This document shows, piece after piece, positions 28,441 through 39,984 of a stretch of 64,000 nt of DNA (position 1 is the stretch's first letter; each line of letters starts with the position of its first letter). The notes under the pieces were generated by a model. The model had not been told where the DNA came from, ran no database searches, and saw only the letters and a list, made by a program, of their open reading frames with translations. Source of the DNA: Stictocephala bisonia (taxonomy: Eukaryota > Arthropoda > Insecta > Hemiptera > Membracidae); assembly GCA_035578905.1 (NCBI GenBank), contig JAQJVL010000673.1, positions 343,501-407,500 of the forward strand. The letters are read 5' to 3'. Both the position numbers and the translations under genes were made by a program.

Positions 28441-29171
28441 ACGTGTAACTAGCGTGCAGATTGGACGTTATATATGGCTTTCAAACTAAAAAAGAAGGTA
28501 GATTTAAAAAAATTAAATATCATACCAATAAATAATATGTAAATAAAATATAATCTAAAATACTTGTGACTTAGTGTTTAAATAATTGATCACCCTTCAT
28601 AAAGCTAAATCCAGGTTTCGTAACCATTCAAAACTTGCTTCCCCAATTGTATGAGGACCAGTCAATCCCCCCTGAAAAGTACGGAATGGGCAATTTTTAG
28701 CAATGTTATCCATAGTTTGATACAACATAGTTTGAGATGAACAAAAGAGATGAAAAAAAATTTTTTTTTTTAAAAAACTCAACAAAGAGTTAAAGCATAT
28801 GCTTAACATAAAACGGCAACAAGCATCATCTCCATCAAGCAGCCTACAAAATTGATTAGAATAGAAATAAACTGGCTAACCAGTCTAGCTAACTATAACA
28901 GTCAACGTTTAGACTAATCGAACAACACCATTTGATTGAGAAACTGAACAGAGCTTTAAACTAAAGCTTTGAGTTAAACTGAATTACTTTAAGCGTTAGT
29001 TGGAAAGCAACACTTAGCGGCATTTAATTTCAGCTTTCTTTAAATATATATAACAAAAATTACCTTTATTTTAAAACTTAACTCAATGATTGCTTAAGTC
29101 AAGATTGCTTAAACAATATAAAAAAATTAATTTTCAACGTTTCTTAAACCAAACTAAACTAAATTTATCGA

Positions 29172-30225
29172 TTAACCCTCCAGAGGTGCCAATAATTTTA
29201 AAACACAAAAGGTGGATGGAGTTTTACTCCAGGCTCATAAAAAATAGCAATACGTTGCAAATTCAGCACATTTTGTTGTTTTATATTCAGTGTATAAGTA
29301 AACATGATTATCTTTAACTAAATAAGTAAAAAATCAGTAAAACATTTGATTTTGATTTTTCAACTTAAATGTTTTAAATAGTAACTATATTTACATACTT
29401 AAAATTTTTTGTATAATTAATTAATGAAATACAACAAATAAGTTTACTGTAGACTGAAATTAGACTTTACCATTTCATCAATTGTTTTACACTTACTTTT
29501 ACATAAAAATTTGATATATTAGAGTTTTTTTTCTTTGTCTTGAATACTTTATTCATTTTCATTTATCTCCACTTATTTTTTAAAATAACACTCTCTCTCT
29601 CTCTACTCACCTGAAGAAAATGCCTGTGGTGTTGAAAATTTGTGAGATTGTGTCTATTTTGTGTATGTTACTACTACTCTGATGTTAGTGAACTTGTATT
29701 TTAAGGTAAGTTTGCTGATGTCCTATCTCTCTAATATACTAATTTTTTTAAATAAACAACCTTAGAAATGTACTAATTAGATTTTTAACTTCACTTTCCT
29801 CTCGTTCAATATTAAGTAATAAAGTGTGTAGTGACTATTCTTTACTATCCCATAGTAAACAACTATTTGCACAGAATTGATTTTTTTTAATATTTACACA
29901 ACTTAATCCCTTATAACTGTAAAAAACTACTATTAACAACAACAACAAATTACTACAGTAACTTTTTTTTTAACACAAAAGGTAGCATATGGACATTTAC
30001 TATATTATTTTAGTAAGGCAAGAGTCAACAGACGGAGGAAAGATCTGTGCCATTATAAAACTACTGAAACAAAACATAAACTTAAAAAATAAAGAGTAAT
30101 TAGGGGTTTCCTAGAAAGGAGATCGTGAGGTAGACAGGGTTCAGCGACTTTCATTACGCCACATTTATTTAACTTTAATAATGCACATGGAGGAAAACTC
30201 TATAAGGCCACCTCTGGAGGGTTAA
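29172..30225. mobile_element. piggyBac-like non-autonomous element P1
   Basis: TTAA at both outer ends (29172-29175, 30222-30225) flanks inverted ends CCCTCCAGAGGTGCC and GGCCACCTCTGGAGGG. TTAA target duplication with CCC-starting inverted repeats is the piggyBac hallmark. The 1,046-bp body has no transposase. Confidence 0.82.
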
Positions 30226-30964
30226 ATATAACAGCTTTTATAATTTTTAAAAAATAAATATTTCATTTGTTCATTCAAAATATACCAACTGTTAACAAAC
30301 GCAGGCTACTTTAGTCTAATCTCTCTATCCTATAGGTAAATGAGAGAATATCATATGTATAACTACATATTCCATTCTTACAATATTTCACCTACAACAT
30401 TGTGTGGTGCTAACTAGGGGGCCAAAGTATTTAGATATTGTATGAGATAGGTTCTGTAGTCAACCTTTTTAATACTATGATGGTTTACACTCAATAAGGG
30501 ACAGATCACACTGACTTGAATCATTAGAGAACTCATTTCCTATTAAGAATTATTTTAATAAAGAATATTTAATATATTTATCAACTCATTTTCCTACAAA
30601 GTATATGATTAAACCAATTAATATTCCTCATATGACTCAACAATCAGTGACTTTAAAAAATTTACAACCATAGAAATAATTAAATTCATGCATATTATTT
30701 GCTAATAAAGGTAAACAGAAGAAAAAGGAAAGCTGCTAGAACGTTAACTGCACAGTACATTGTGCAACTTCTCAGTCAATGGATGTCAACTACCTAGATA
30801 TCAAGATCAATTAATCTGTGATGCCTTTATCTGTAATTTTGGATTCTCATTTCTGGCAAAAGGTAGAAGAAAAGTCATCCTCCCTATTCATTCCCTTGAG
30901 TCCAATCAGAACAATTACAACACATACATATCAATTAATTGAAAATCATCATCCGTTGACATTT

Positions 30965-31668
30965 CCGTTTTTTACGGGTCATTCTACAGCCCTTTAAATT
31001 TTTTCTGCCCCTCCAAGTTTCCTCTTCCTCTACTTGTCTTTTCTACATTATTCTATTCTTATCCTTTCACACTTGGTCCTTCAACCTTCCTCTTGATCTA
31101 CTTCCTATTTCCCCAGGGCTATCCTTAGCGATCTATTATTTCTCATTCTCTTCACAAACCCCACCCACTTTATCCTTCTTCTTTCCATTGTCTTTTGTTG
31201 CAGTATCACTTTCGACCTTTCCCTGGTTATTTCGTTCCTTATTCTATCTCTTCTGCTGATTTTCTGTATTCATCTCAAAAATCTCATTTCTGAAACCTGT
31301 AATCTGCTTAAATCACCTGTTGTCTGTGTATCCACTCTATATAATAAGATTGGTTGAACTTTACTTGTACATCAATATCTTAATTTCCTTTCCAATATTC
31401 CAATTCCATAATATTTTCTCCGACTCATCCATCTTTTCCATGACATTCCCTTTAATATACACATCTTTTTCTCTTCCTACTGTTCTCTCTACCTTCATCA
31501 CCTTACATTGTTTTATGTTCATCTCTAACCTACACTTTTTTTACTGTTGTCCAATTATTCAACTCTCGTTATAAATCTTCTTCTTCTTTCTATATTATTA
31601 TGTCATCTGCATATGCTACCATCTTCAGATCTTCTCCTCTCTTGCACCTCTGAAATAATTTCATCATC
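30965..31668 (-). pseudogene. Decayed non-LTR retrotransposon RT, catalytic YADD block to C-terminus
   Basis: The minus strand reads KRGEDLKMVAYADDIII at about 31595-31645, the reverse-transcriptase catalytic YxDD block. Then come charged fragments (EIKILMYK, RRDRIRNE), then ERRRIKWVGFVKRMRNNRSL at about 31150-31200 and a lysine/arginine-rich end. This is the order of a LINE RT C-terminus. Stops and frameshifts are frequent. Confidence 0.78.
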
Positions 31669-32445
31669 GTGACATTAAGAAGAAATATGTCAAACCCTAA
31701 AAGAGGGGAAACTTTACTGACTACGGTTCACATAATGTACAAGATTAAGGACGCAATGAAGAGGACTATCTTCAATTGTAGCTGCTGTACATACAAATTA
31801 CCTACAAGAAATGTTATTGCTGCGGAGAATGATTACCCTATCAAAAGTGCTATTTGTACGGGGTGTAAAAAAAGAGCATTTCATCAAGGTTTGCAGATGA
31901 TTAATGTAATAAAATATGCAAAAGTTATATTTTATTTTTAAAACTTTAACTGATTTTGTTGTTTATTTTACCAAACACCAATGTCGGTTCAAGACCAGGG
32001 CTTCCCTGCAAGCTTCCTACCCCCAGCAGTAGATTGCCTGAAATTTATTACAGAAAACTCAGTTCAACTTTTTATAGGCCTACTTTTTTATTGCTTTTAA
32101 AATGGTAAGATTATTTTGTTTTTTTAAATTATGATACAGATTTTCTTTTTTACATTAAATGACAAATAGTCATTAATTGATAATCTGAGCTGATCTCAAA
32201 ATAATCAATGCTGTTATGTTTTATAATATTCAATATAGGCATATCTGTTTACTATAGCTTGTAACAAAGTAGATTTTACTACCAAAAGAAAAAAAATTAC
32301 AAGGTCTCTATTGTACATTTTTTCATCAGATGAGGAGACGATAAAGAAGCTTCAACAATTCAAGATTTAAGATACTTTATTGTCAGAATAAAAAATTAAC
32401 ATGTTTTAAGACCATGGTATTTTTTGTTATTTGGAGAGGTTATTA

Positions 32446-33648
32446 ATTATTGAAGGTCAATATTATTATGCCTTTTCACTCTTCGCCCTCACAGCGATTG
32501 AAACTTCGCTGTTTGTAGGTAGGTCGTTGAACAACCACAACCGTAACACTACTGCTCCAAAACATTTTAATCAAATTTAGATAAAAGATGAAGATAACAT
32601 TTATAATTATAAAGTCTCATTCATAATTTAGAAAACAGGGCGCACCGAATTGGTATTTGTAAAAACGGATATTAGTAGAATCTACTTCCGTGCCCAATTC
32701 GTAATTCCTCATTGGATTACTCTTTTACCGTTGTCATGTAGTGGCTCATTGCCTATCTACATCTGAAGAGACTAGAATAAAGTTGAAACAACAGTATACA
32801 CACTTCCACCCTGAAAGATGGGTTGGTCGTATTTCACTTAGCGCAGGCTCAATCAATTTAGAATTTCCATACCACGCCGTTGCAATAGACCGTCAACACA
32901 CAAGTCGTAACATGCGACAGCTCTAATGCTCAGAGAGGTTGGAGTCTGGTTATGAAATTTTAATTAATTGGAGAATTGGCATAGGGTAAAACCCTCACCA
33001 ACATTTGAAAAAGAATAAACTTGTAAATAGCGCTAGTGATATCCCCTCAACAATTACGCGTATCCGGGTCAAATTATTAGTGAGCACGCTGATTATAATT
33101 GCAGCTATCAACCACGAATTGTGGGAACTCGCTCGGTAACCGGATAAACAGATGTCGAACACGAATTGTGTAAGAGCCTAAACGTGTAACTGTTTGATGA
33201 TGACATGTGATCGTAAATTACATCCAGGATTGGCACTGAATGTTCGCCATCCGGCTAATAAATACGACCAACCCATCTTTCAGGGTGGAAGTGTGTATAC
33301 TGTTGTTTTGACTTTATTCTAGTCTCTTCAGGTGTAGATAGGCAATGAGCCACTACATGACAACGGTAAATGAGTAATCCAATGAGGAATTACTAATTGG
33401 GCACGGAAGTAGATTCAACTAATATCCGTTTTCACAAATACCAATTCGGTGCGCCCTGTTTTCTAAATTATGAATGAGACTTTATAATTATAAATGTTAT
33501 CCTCATCTTTTATCTAAATTTGATTAAAATGTTTTGGAGCAGTAGTGTTAAGGTCGTGGTTGTTCAACGACCTACCTACAAACAGCGAAGTTTCAATCGT
33601 TGTGAGAGCGAAGAGTGAAAAGGCATAATAATATTGACCTTCAATAAT
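32446..33648. mobile_element. Foldback element with about 390-bp inverted repeats
   Basis: The left arm (32446 to about 32838) begins ATTATTGAAGGTCAATATTA. It is repeated in inverted orientation at about 33259-33648 with only scattered differences. A unique spacer of about 420 bp separates the arms and has no recognised coding sequence. No clear target duplication was found at the ends. Confidence 0.88.
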
Positions 33649-33803
33649 ATGTTTTACATGCATTGACATGTCATTATGAACTAATTAAAAATAATAAAAC
33701 TTACTGTCAAAGAACACAAGCATTATAAATCTGAAAATAGTACATGCAGATCAAACCATTAAAAATAAAGTAGTAAAAACCATGCAGAGAAAAGCAAAAG
33801 GCC

Positions 33804-34560
33804 TTACCTTGGTCCAGTGTTTTGAAAGTGTGTAAGGTCGTACAGGCATAAATTCAGAAGCCAACTTTTCACAACAGTTTTAAATTTTGTACCATCCAAT
33901 TGTTTGATGAAAATGTTTGACCGATTATAAAATTTAGTTCCTTTTATCAATGAACTATTTTCAATCCTATTACATCTCTGCCTTATTCTATGGTAATCAA
34001 ATTGCTGTCTTGTCCTGTAAGTAAGGACACTTAGTGTTAGTAAAACAAAACTTAGGATTTTCCTTAACTGATAGACGTATAGAGAGTAAACAGTTAATAA
34101 ATTATTCTTAATGAAAAGATCTCTACATGTTCTTCTAGGTTCAACCTTAGCTATAATTCTAATGGCTGTCTTTTGAAGGACACAGATTTTGTTCATATGG
34201 CAAGCAGCTGAACTTCCTTACAGTAATAGGCCATAAGATAAAACAAAATATACAACTCCAAAATAAACATTCCTCAAAGTATCTGAATCTAAATAAACTG
34301 ATATTTATCTGAGAAGATATATCCCTGAAAGTAATTTAGATTTTACCTTATTAACATGAGTTTCCTATGAACTCAATGTTTATATTATATCCCATCAATA
34401 TAAAGGCCTAGAAATTTACAGCAGTCCTTACCCTTCAACTCAAAGCCAGCATTAACTATTGAAAAATCTACTTTGTTGTACTTAACTTAAAACACATTAG
34501 CTCCGTTTTATCAGAGTTAATCTTGAAATTTATATTTCTAAAATATTCTTTGCAATACTG
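33804..34560 (-). pseudogene. Decayed non-LTR retrotransposon RT, C-terminal part
   Basis: The minus strand from about 34560 reads NFKINSDKTELM, a CCKFLGLYIDG block, SDTLRNVYFGVVYFVLSYG and LLL followed by a stop where Trp is usual, GSSAACHMNK, then an open 130-codon stretch starting MNKICVLQKTAIRIIAKVEP (34196 down to 33804). This is the last part of an RT domain and the LQK-x-AIRII post-RT motif of Jockey-like LINEs. Confidence 0.82.
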
Positions 34561-34585
34561 TATTTAAAAAATGTAATATTCTGAT

Positions 34586-34587
<2 letters not shown>

Positions 34588-34636
<49 letters not shown>
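34588..34636. repeat. (TA)n microsatellite
   Basis: About 49 bases of alternating AT between two convergent retrotransposon relics. Confidence 0.95.
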
Positions 34637-34640
<4 letters not shown>

Positions 34641-34754
34641 TATATTGAACAGTTACAGTTCAATGCAGGGGACACGGGTTCAAATCCTGGACTGAGTAAT
34701 CACAGTCACGGGAGTTTCTCTTAATAGTGAGAAGGACCTTATAGTCATTCTGAA

Positions 34755-35394
34755 GTCTAGATCCTGTTGTACATATATAGGAGATTTTTGGTAAAGCTGT
34801 GAATATGCTGGGCCTCATTTATCGCACAAGTCAACTGGGTCTCTCTGTCGCATCTATCAGAATCTTGCTCTGGTGTGACCAGTGCTAGAATAATCAGTCG
34901 CGACTTCCCTACCAGATTGGACATTGTGCTGAGCTTGATGGCATTCAGAAACATCTTCTGTAAATGGTGGGTGCCAAACTGGGGTACCGCTACTTGGACA
35001 TTGATGTTATTGATGTTGGAATGATACAGTGGATACTCAATCTTCCACCCTTATCAACACATAGGGTGGCTTTGGATCTTGTTTTTCTTCATAAGATCTT
35101 AAATGGCCTTATTGACTGTCCATATATTCTGCACCAAATGGATCTACACGTTCTCGAAGAACTCAACATCACCAGCTATTCTCCAAACACCAGTGTCCTA
35201 CGAATTACATGTACTACAACACAATACCACGGTTGCTGAGGACTGGTAACAGGATGTGTGCGGAACTTGACTTCTTTGGACCTAGTATACATGTACAGTA
35301 TTTAAGAAGATGGCACTTAATCTCATACTGCAACAGAATAACTAGATTAGTTATGATATACTATAATTACCAGCGAACTGTTAATGATATGTAA
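34755..35394 (+). pseudogene. Second non-LTR retrotransposon RT relic, different family
   Basis: The plus strand reads AVNMLGLIYRTSQLGLSVAS, then YQIGHCAELDGIQKHLL, an open stretch with PLSTHRVALDLVFLHKILNG and LIDCPYILHQMDLHV, and after a frameshift LRTGNRMCAELDFFGPSIHV. It corresponds to the C-terminus of another LINE family in which the motif R-x-x-x-D-L-x-F-L-(H/Y)-K-I-L-N-G is usual. It ends at about 35394. Confidence 0.8.
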
Positions 35395-36589
35395 ATAAAT
35401 TTATTTCATGTTATTGTTTTCTTAATTTATGCTGTTTTTCTTATTTATTATTAGATTTAAGCAACTCGCTTGATTAAAATAGTTGTTTGAAGCTGATGCT
35501 CTTTAATTGTTAAGTTTGCTTTGTTGTGTGATGTATGTTAAATTGTTGTTAATGGTTGCATATTATATTTCTTGTTATTATGTTTGTGTCTGTTGTTGGT
35601 GATTTGGATAGTTTATTATTGTTATTGTGCTTCTCTTGTAAATTTCTTGTTATTGATGTCTGATATTGTCTGAATTTATTACCGTAGTGTTTGTTAATGG
35701 CTATTTCTACTTAAATTGTATACTGGCATGATACTTATTTAAGTTTGCTGATGTTAAGAGATGTATGAAGTGTTTGCCACCTTTACTGATTTAATTAATT
35801 CAGTTTTTGAAATGGTGTACTGTTGTAAATACACTGTAGTAATATTGTTCATTATGTTATTAGTTTTTAAGTTCACTTGCCGTTTGTAATGCTTACTGAT
35901 GAACTCAGAAGTTTCTGCAATAAAGATTAATTTGATTTGTGTTGCCGTATAAATATATAAACAAATAAAAATCCTAAAAGGTCCAACTAAATTTAGCATG
36001 ACGGATTTGGATAGTTTTCCTATAACAACGTTGGAATAATCAGTAAAAATGACGCTAAGACATAAAAAAAGTCTGATTCAAAATAATTTTCCCCAATTAA
36101 TTACCATACATCTTTTCATAGATCTAAAGATTGATCTCATAACTCACTCCTGTTAACATCCCTAAAATAAGTTATATATTATTACCATAGACCTTCTATT
36201 ATACAAGGTATAATAGAAAGTCTTTGTTGTCAATAAATATATCATTAAATATATATAATATTTTTATCCATAATATTTTATTATAAAATCCTATCACAAT
36301 ATCTATGAAACAGAATCATGGTAAGTATTTTTTAAATAATATAGAGTCAACTTATTAATTTTGAGAGAATAATTATGAATTTCAACCTCAATTCGTCAGA
36401 ATTTGTTAGTTGATAACGCAAAATATTATTACACACTTATTATAGTAGTGTAACATGGAATAATATAAATAAAACACGAAGTTCACTATGGAATTAGTTA
36501 CCATTTCTCCTATTTTCCTGCTTGCAGACAGTAAACGTGTGGGTGTGCCATTTGTCGCCTTATTCTTTACACGTTTCTGACGTTTCCTC

Positions 36590-36706
36590 CCTCCCACATT
36601 TGGTAATGGTTGTCAACGTCAGAGTAGGCAAATTTAAATGTTAGTGTTTATCGTTTTAAGATTCCTCAAATATTGTGTCTGATAGTTTGCCTTGGTTCAA
36701 CTGAAG
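36590..36706 (+). promoter_or_regulatory. Candidate untranslated first exon / promoter of Atg13
   Basis: A somewhat CpG-richer patch (36520-36620) leads into a sequence ending CAACTGAAG followed by a strong donor GTAAGA at 36707. It is the best donor-bearing block seen upstream of the acceptor at 41774. Assignment is by position only; two piggyBac-like elements lie in the intervening intron. Confidence 0.25.
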
Positions 36707-37364
36707 GTAAGATATCTTATTAGTAAAATGGTTTCAATAATCTTTTTACTATCACGTTCAAGTGCGTTAGAAGGATACTTTAGAATACCATAAGGTGACG
36801 CATCATGACTTTCCCGGTTACGTGAATGACATTCCATCTATGATGCTCACATTCCATTACAACCAACGAAAGGGTTAGTCTTATCTTTATCATTTATAGT
36901 TTATTTGCAGTTTTAAATGTAGAGATTAACAGTTCTGACATTTAACAGTATTTTGAAATATGACATTTGACCTTCGGTTATTAGGCTAGTGAGCAAAGAG
37001 GCTACAATTAATTAATCAGCCCATGCATTAAGCTAACTTATTTCAGAACAAAATGAACAGTTGATATAAACATTAAAAATTGTACTAGGCTGAAAATTAA
37101 ATTATTCATCAAAGAAAGCTCAGGCTGTGACATTTAATTTAAAAGCGATTCAGACATAGGCCAAACTTGAGCTTAATAAATATGTAGATCAGACCTAACA
37201 ATGTGCAATATGATAGGCTAAAAGTCCAATGAAAAAAAAATCAATCTGACATACTGGAATAATTTTGTATATATTATAGAATATCCTACCATATTGTATA
37301 CGATTTACTTGCTTAAATGTATGCCTAGGTATGGTTTAAAATAAAATAAATAACACAAGTCTGA

Positions 37365-37408
37365 TACTCAGTTCTCTCCCTTACACAACATCTGGACACT
37401 GACTACCA
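37365..37408 (-). repeat. Interspersed repeat family R1, short fragment
   Basis: It shares GATACTCAGTTCTCTCCC and ACACAACATC-x-GGACA blocks with the 60.3-60.6 kb copy and stops just before the left TTAA of the next element. Confidence 0.5.
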
Positions 37409-37411
37409 CTA

Positions 37412-38027
37412 TTAACCCTCTGAGTGCCAATCAATAGATTTATATCAATACGATTTTGCCAAGAATTGCCAGTCTATAGATTTCTATCGATATCGCACAC
37501 CTGTTTGTTTAAATTCTAGTGTGTGGAGGCTACATAGTAATGTTATGTGTGCTCCATGTGCTCCAACTTGGCAAAAAAACAGCTGACGTATTTTTTCCAA
37601 GTTAACACAGCTCTGACATTGACATGGCTGAAGATGTTGTTTATGTTTACTGTTTAGGCCAACAATAACCCCCAAATATATAATAGTAGGCCTACGGTAC
37701 ATACTTTTATGTTCAGTGATAAATTTCCTAAAAAATGGTTGTTTTGGTTTTTTTTTTTATAGTTTACTCCAATAAATACAAAAATCAATATTTTGAAAAA
37801 TAAAAATTAGTTAGAAAATTCTAAAATTCAACCAAATATAGACAATTTTTGTCTGATAGTAGGTTTAATTAACCTAATATTTTCTGAAAGCCAAATTATT
37901 CTAGTTTACAATAATACTAATTGTGTGTAGTTGTCTGCTAAAAGTAATTTTTATTAGACATTAATTAATTAAAAGACATTAATAAGTCCTGGCACTCGGG
38001 GATTTAGTGCAGTACCAGGAGGGTTAA
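37412..38027. mobile_element. piggyBac-like non-autonomous element P2
   Basis: TTAA (37412-37415 and 38024-38027) flanks ends starting CCCTC. The left continues TGAGTGCC; the right has the same GAGTGCC sub-terminally (37991-37997 as GGCACTC). About 608 bp, with no transposase. Confidence 0.68.
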
Positions 38028-38276
38028 AAAAGAAAGGTAGCCTATTTCTGCAGTTTCTTGCCACCCAACAAAATTGGAAATGTTTGCTTGAAATGGGTCT
38101 AGAATTGGCTGTATTTTTACAAGATATGCATTTTATTCCGCAGAAATTACATATTTTACCAAAAAAAAAAAATGTCAACCTTCTAGTATTTTTGACATAA
38201 TTCCGTCAGGCCTTATTTAAATGGTAATTTAATCATCTTTTTTTATTTTGATGTATTTTTGTGCTGAATATGAATT

Positions 38277-39144
38277 TTAACCCTTAAAACGCGGCATCCG
38301 TATATATACGCATGTTTACAATTGCCCGTAACGCGTTATACATAATATTTCGCGAGCTGATAACAATAATCCTAGAACAGGCCTAATACAACGTAGCGAG
38401 TTCTAAGATTCAAGGTCAAGACTATTTTCAGGTTATTATTCATTTTCGAGACCTTTGGACTGGTTACTAGGCAACGAATGTAAATAATATGAAGTTTTCA
38501 TTCATTATTGCCTCTGTCGAGGTAACCGCTAGCGCTCGCAGCGAATATATACTCATCTGCTAGTCACATGACGCAGCGACCAGCTGGCGCTCAGTCAGTC
38601 TGCAGTTATTTGTTGTCTGTCTCGTGCATTGTACTAACCTCCTGTGTGTAAACAAACAGATTATGTACACAAAATAAACACTATTTACAACAAAAATAAA
38701 ACTAGACCACAATGAAAAATATAGAGTAAATTCAAAATAATAAACTTTGTATAATCTGTTGTCTTATTGAGTTATATTGTATATATTTTTATAATGGCTA
38801 TAATATTTATAGTTTTGAAGTTTTTCACACAGCTGCTACTTTCTAAGGAAGAAATTTTCATTCTAAAATCATATTTCAATTGAAAAATTTATTTTTGCAA
38901 GTATAAAATTTTTTTAATTGCATGCAATAATATTTCGTTTTTACAGTTTTGATAAAACTTTGTAATGAATAAAAAATGAATATAAAAATACAATATCGTT
39001 ATTATTTTCTTTTTTTTACATTGTACTATCCTGGTTTAGATTTTAAAAAAATATAACTTTATAAAAACTAAAATTATATATATTCAAGAAAATTAAGCGT
39101 TAATTGAAAAATTACAGAAAATTACTCAGCGTTTTAAGGGTTAA
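38277..39144. mobile_element. piggyBac-like non-autonomous element P3
   Basis: TTAA (38277-38280, 39141-39144) flanks perfect 12-bp inverted ends CCCTTAAAACGC and GCGTTTTAAGGG. The left half (to about 38640) is CpG-rich and contains CTCAGTCAGTCTGCAG, an initiator-like cluster typical of a promoter. The right half is AT-rich like a 3' end. This suggests an internally deleted autonomous copy. Confidence 0.85.
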
Positions 39145-39812
39145 AACTATTTTGGTCTACAATAATTATTTCTCGAGATATAACAGAAAAACTACTTTTG
39201 CTGTGAATCACGATTAGCGTCCATTGTGCTATCATTATATACCCTACAAAATTACGAGTTTTTATTGAGTAACAGTAAAATAGTTAGGTTATGTTAGGTT
39301 AGGTCATAAAAAGTGTATTTTTCGGGCTACAAAATTAATTTGTTTTCCGCGGTTGAAATCAACACCTCAAGAGATATAAACTCATATTTCACCACTTTTT
39401 CAGCAAGAAATCGTATTTTCAGAATTGGCAAGGAAGTACATAATTACCAAAAGAAAAATACAGAAGTCATATTTAAGGGTCAATCCATATGAAGTGGTCC
39501 AGAAATAATTTAATTGGTTGCTGCAACATTTTTATTATTTTTCATATTTTTATATCTAAAAGTACCACTCATCAGAAGTATAAAAAGTATGTTATTTAAT
39601 TTTTAGCATTTTTATTTTACCGATTGCAGCCATTTTGGCTTCGGCAAAACACCTCTTTTAAGTGAATTACGAACTTTGCGGAGAAGCAAAAATCTCCTAT
39701 TCATCCTAGAACACTCAAACAAAAACCAATCTCTGAAGAAGAGACCTAACTTTAATTTAAGTACTTACAAGTATGTCCTTAAACTTAATTATAAAGGCCC
39801 ACATATATCTCC

Positions 39813-39984
39813 ATGAATAAAAAATGAATATAAAAATACAATATCGTTATTATTTTCTTTTTTTTTTACATTGTACTATCCTGGTTTAGATTTTAAAAAA
39901 ATATAACTTTATAAAAACTAAAATTATATATATTCAAGAAAATTAAGCGTTAATTGAAAAATTACAGAAAATTACTCAGCGTTT
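39813..39984. repeat. Second copy of the 3' part of element P3
   Basis: It is nearly identical to 38965-39134 over about 170 bp and stops inside the terminal repeat (CAGCGTTT then unrelated sequence), without TTAA. It is a truncated relic or a local duplication of the P3 right end. Confidence 0.92.

Noticed and set aside
28597..28809. 70-codon minus-strand frame containing GGLTGPHTIGEASFEW
   Set aside because: It looks protein-like in its second half but no domain could be named and the first half is a poly-A/T artefact.
31669..31941. 90-codon plus-strand frame with several cysteines
   Set aside because: The cysteine pattern matches no known finger and it lies next to a minus-strand LINE relic; treated as chance.
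34640..34690. Possible tRNA B-box (GGTTCAAATCC)
   Set aside because: No A-box, no cloverleaf and no other copy in the window; probably the edge of an old SINE but not supportable.
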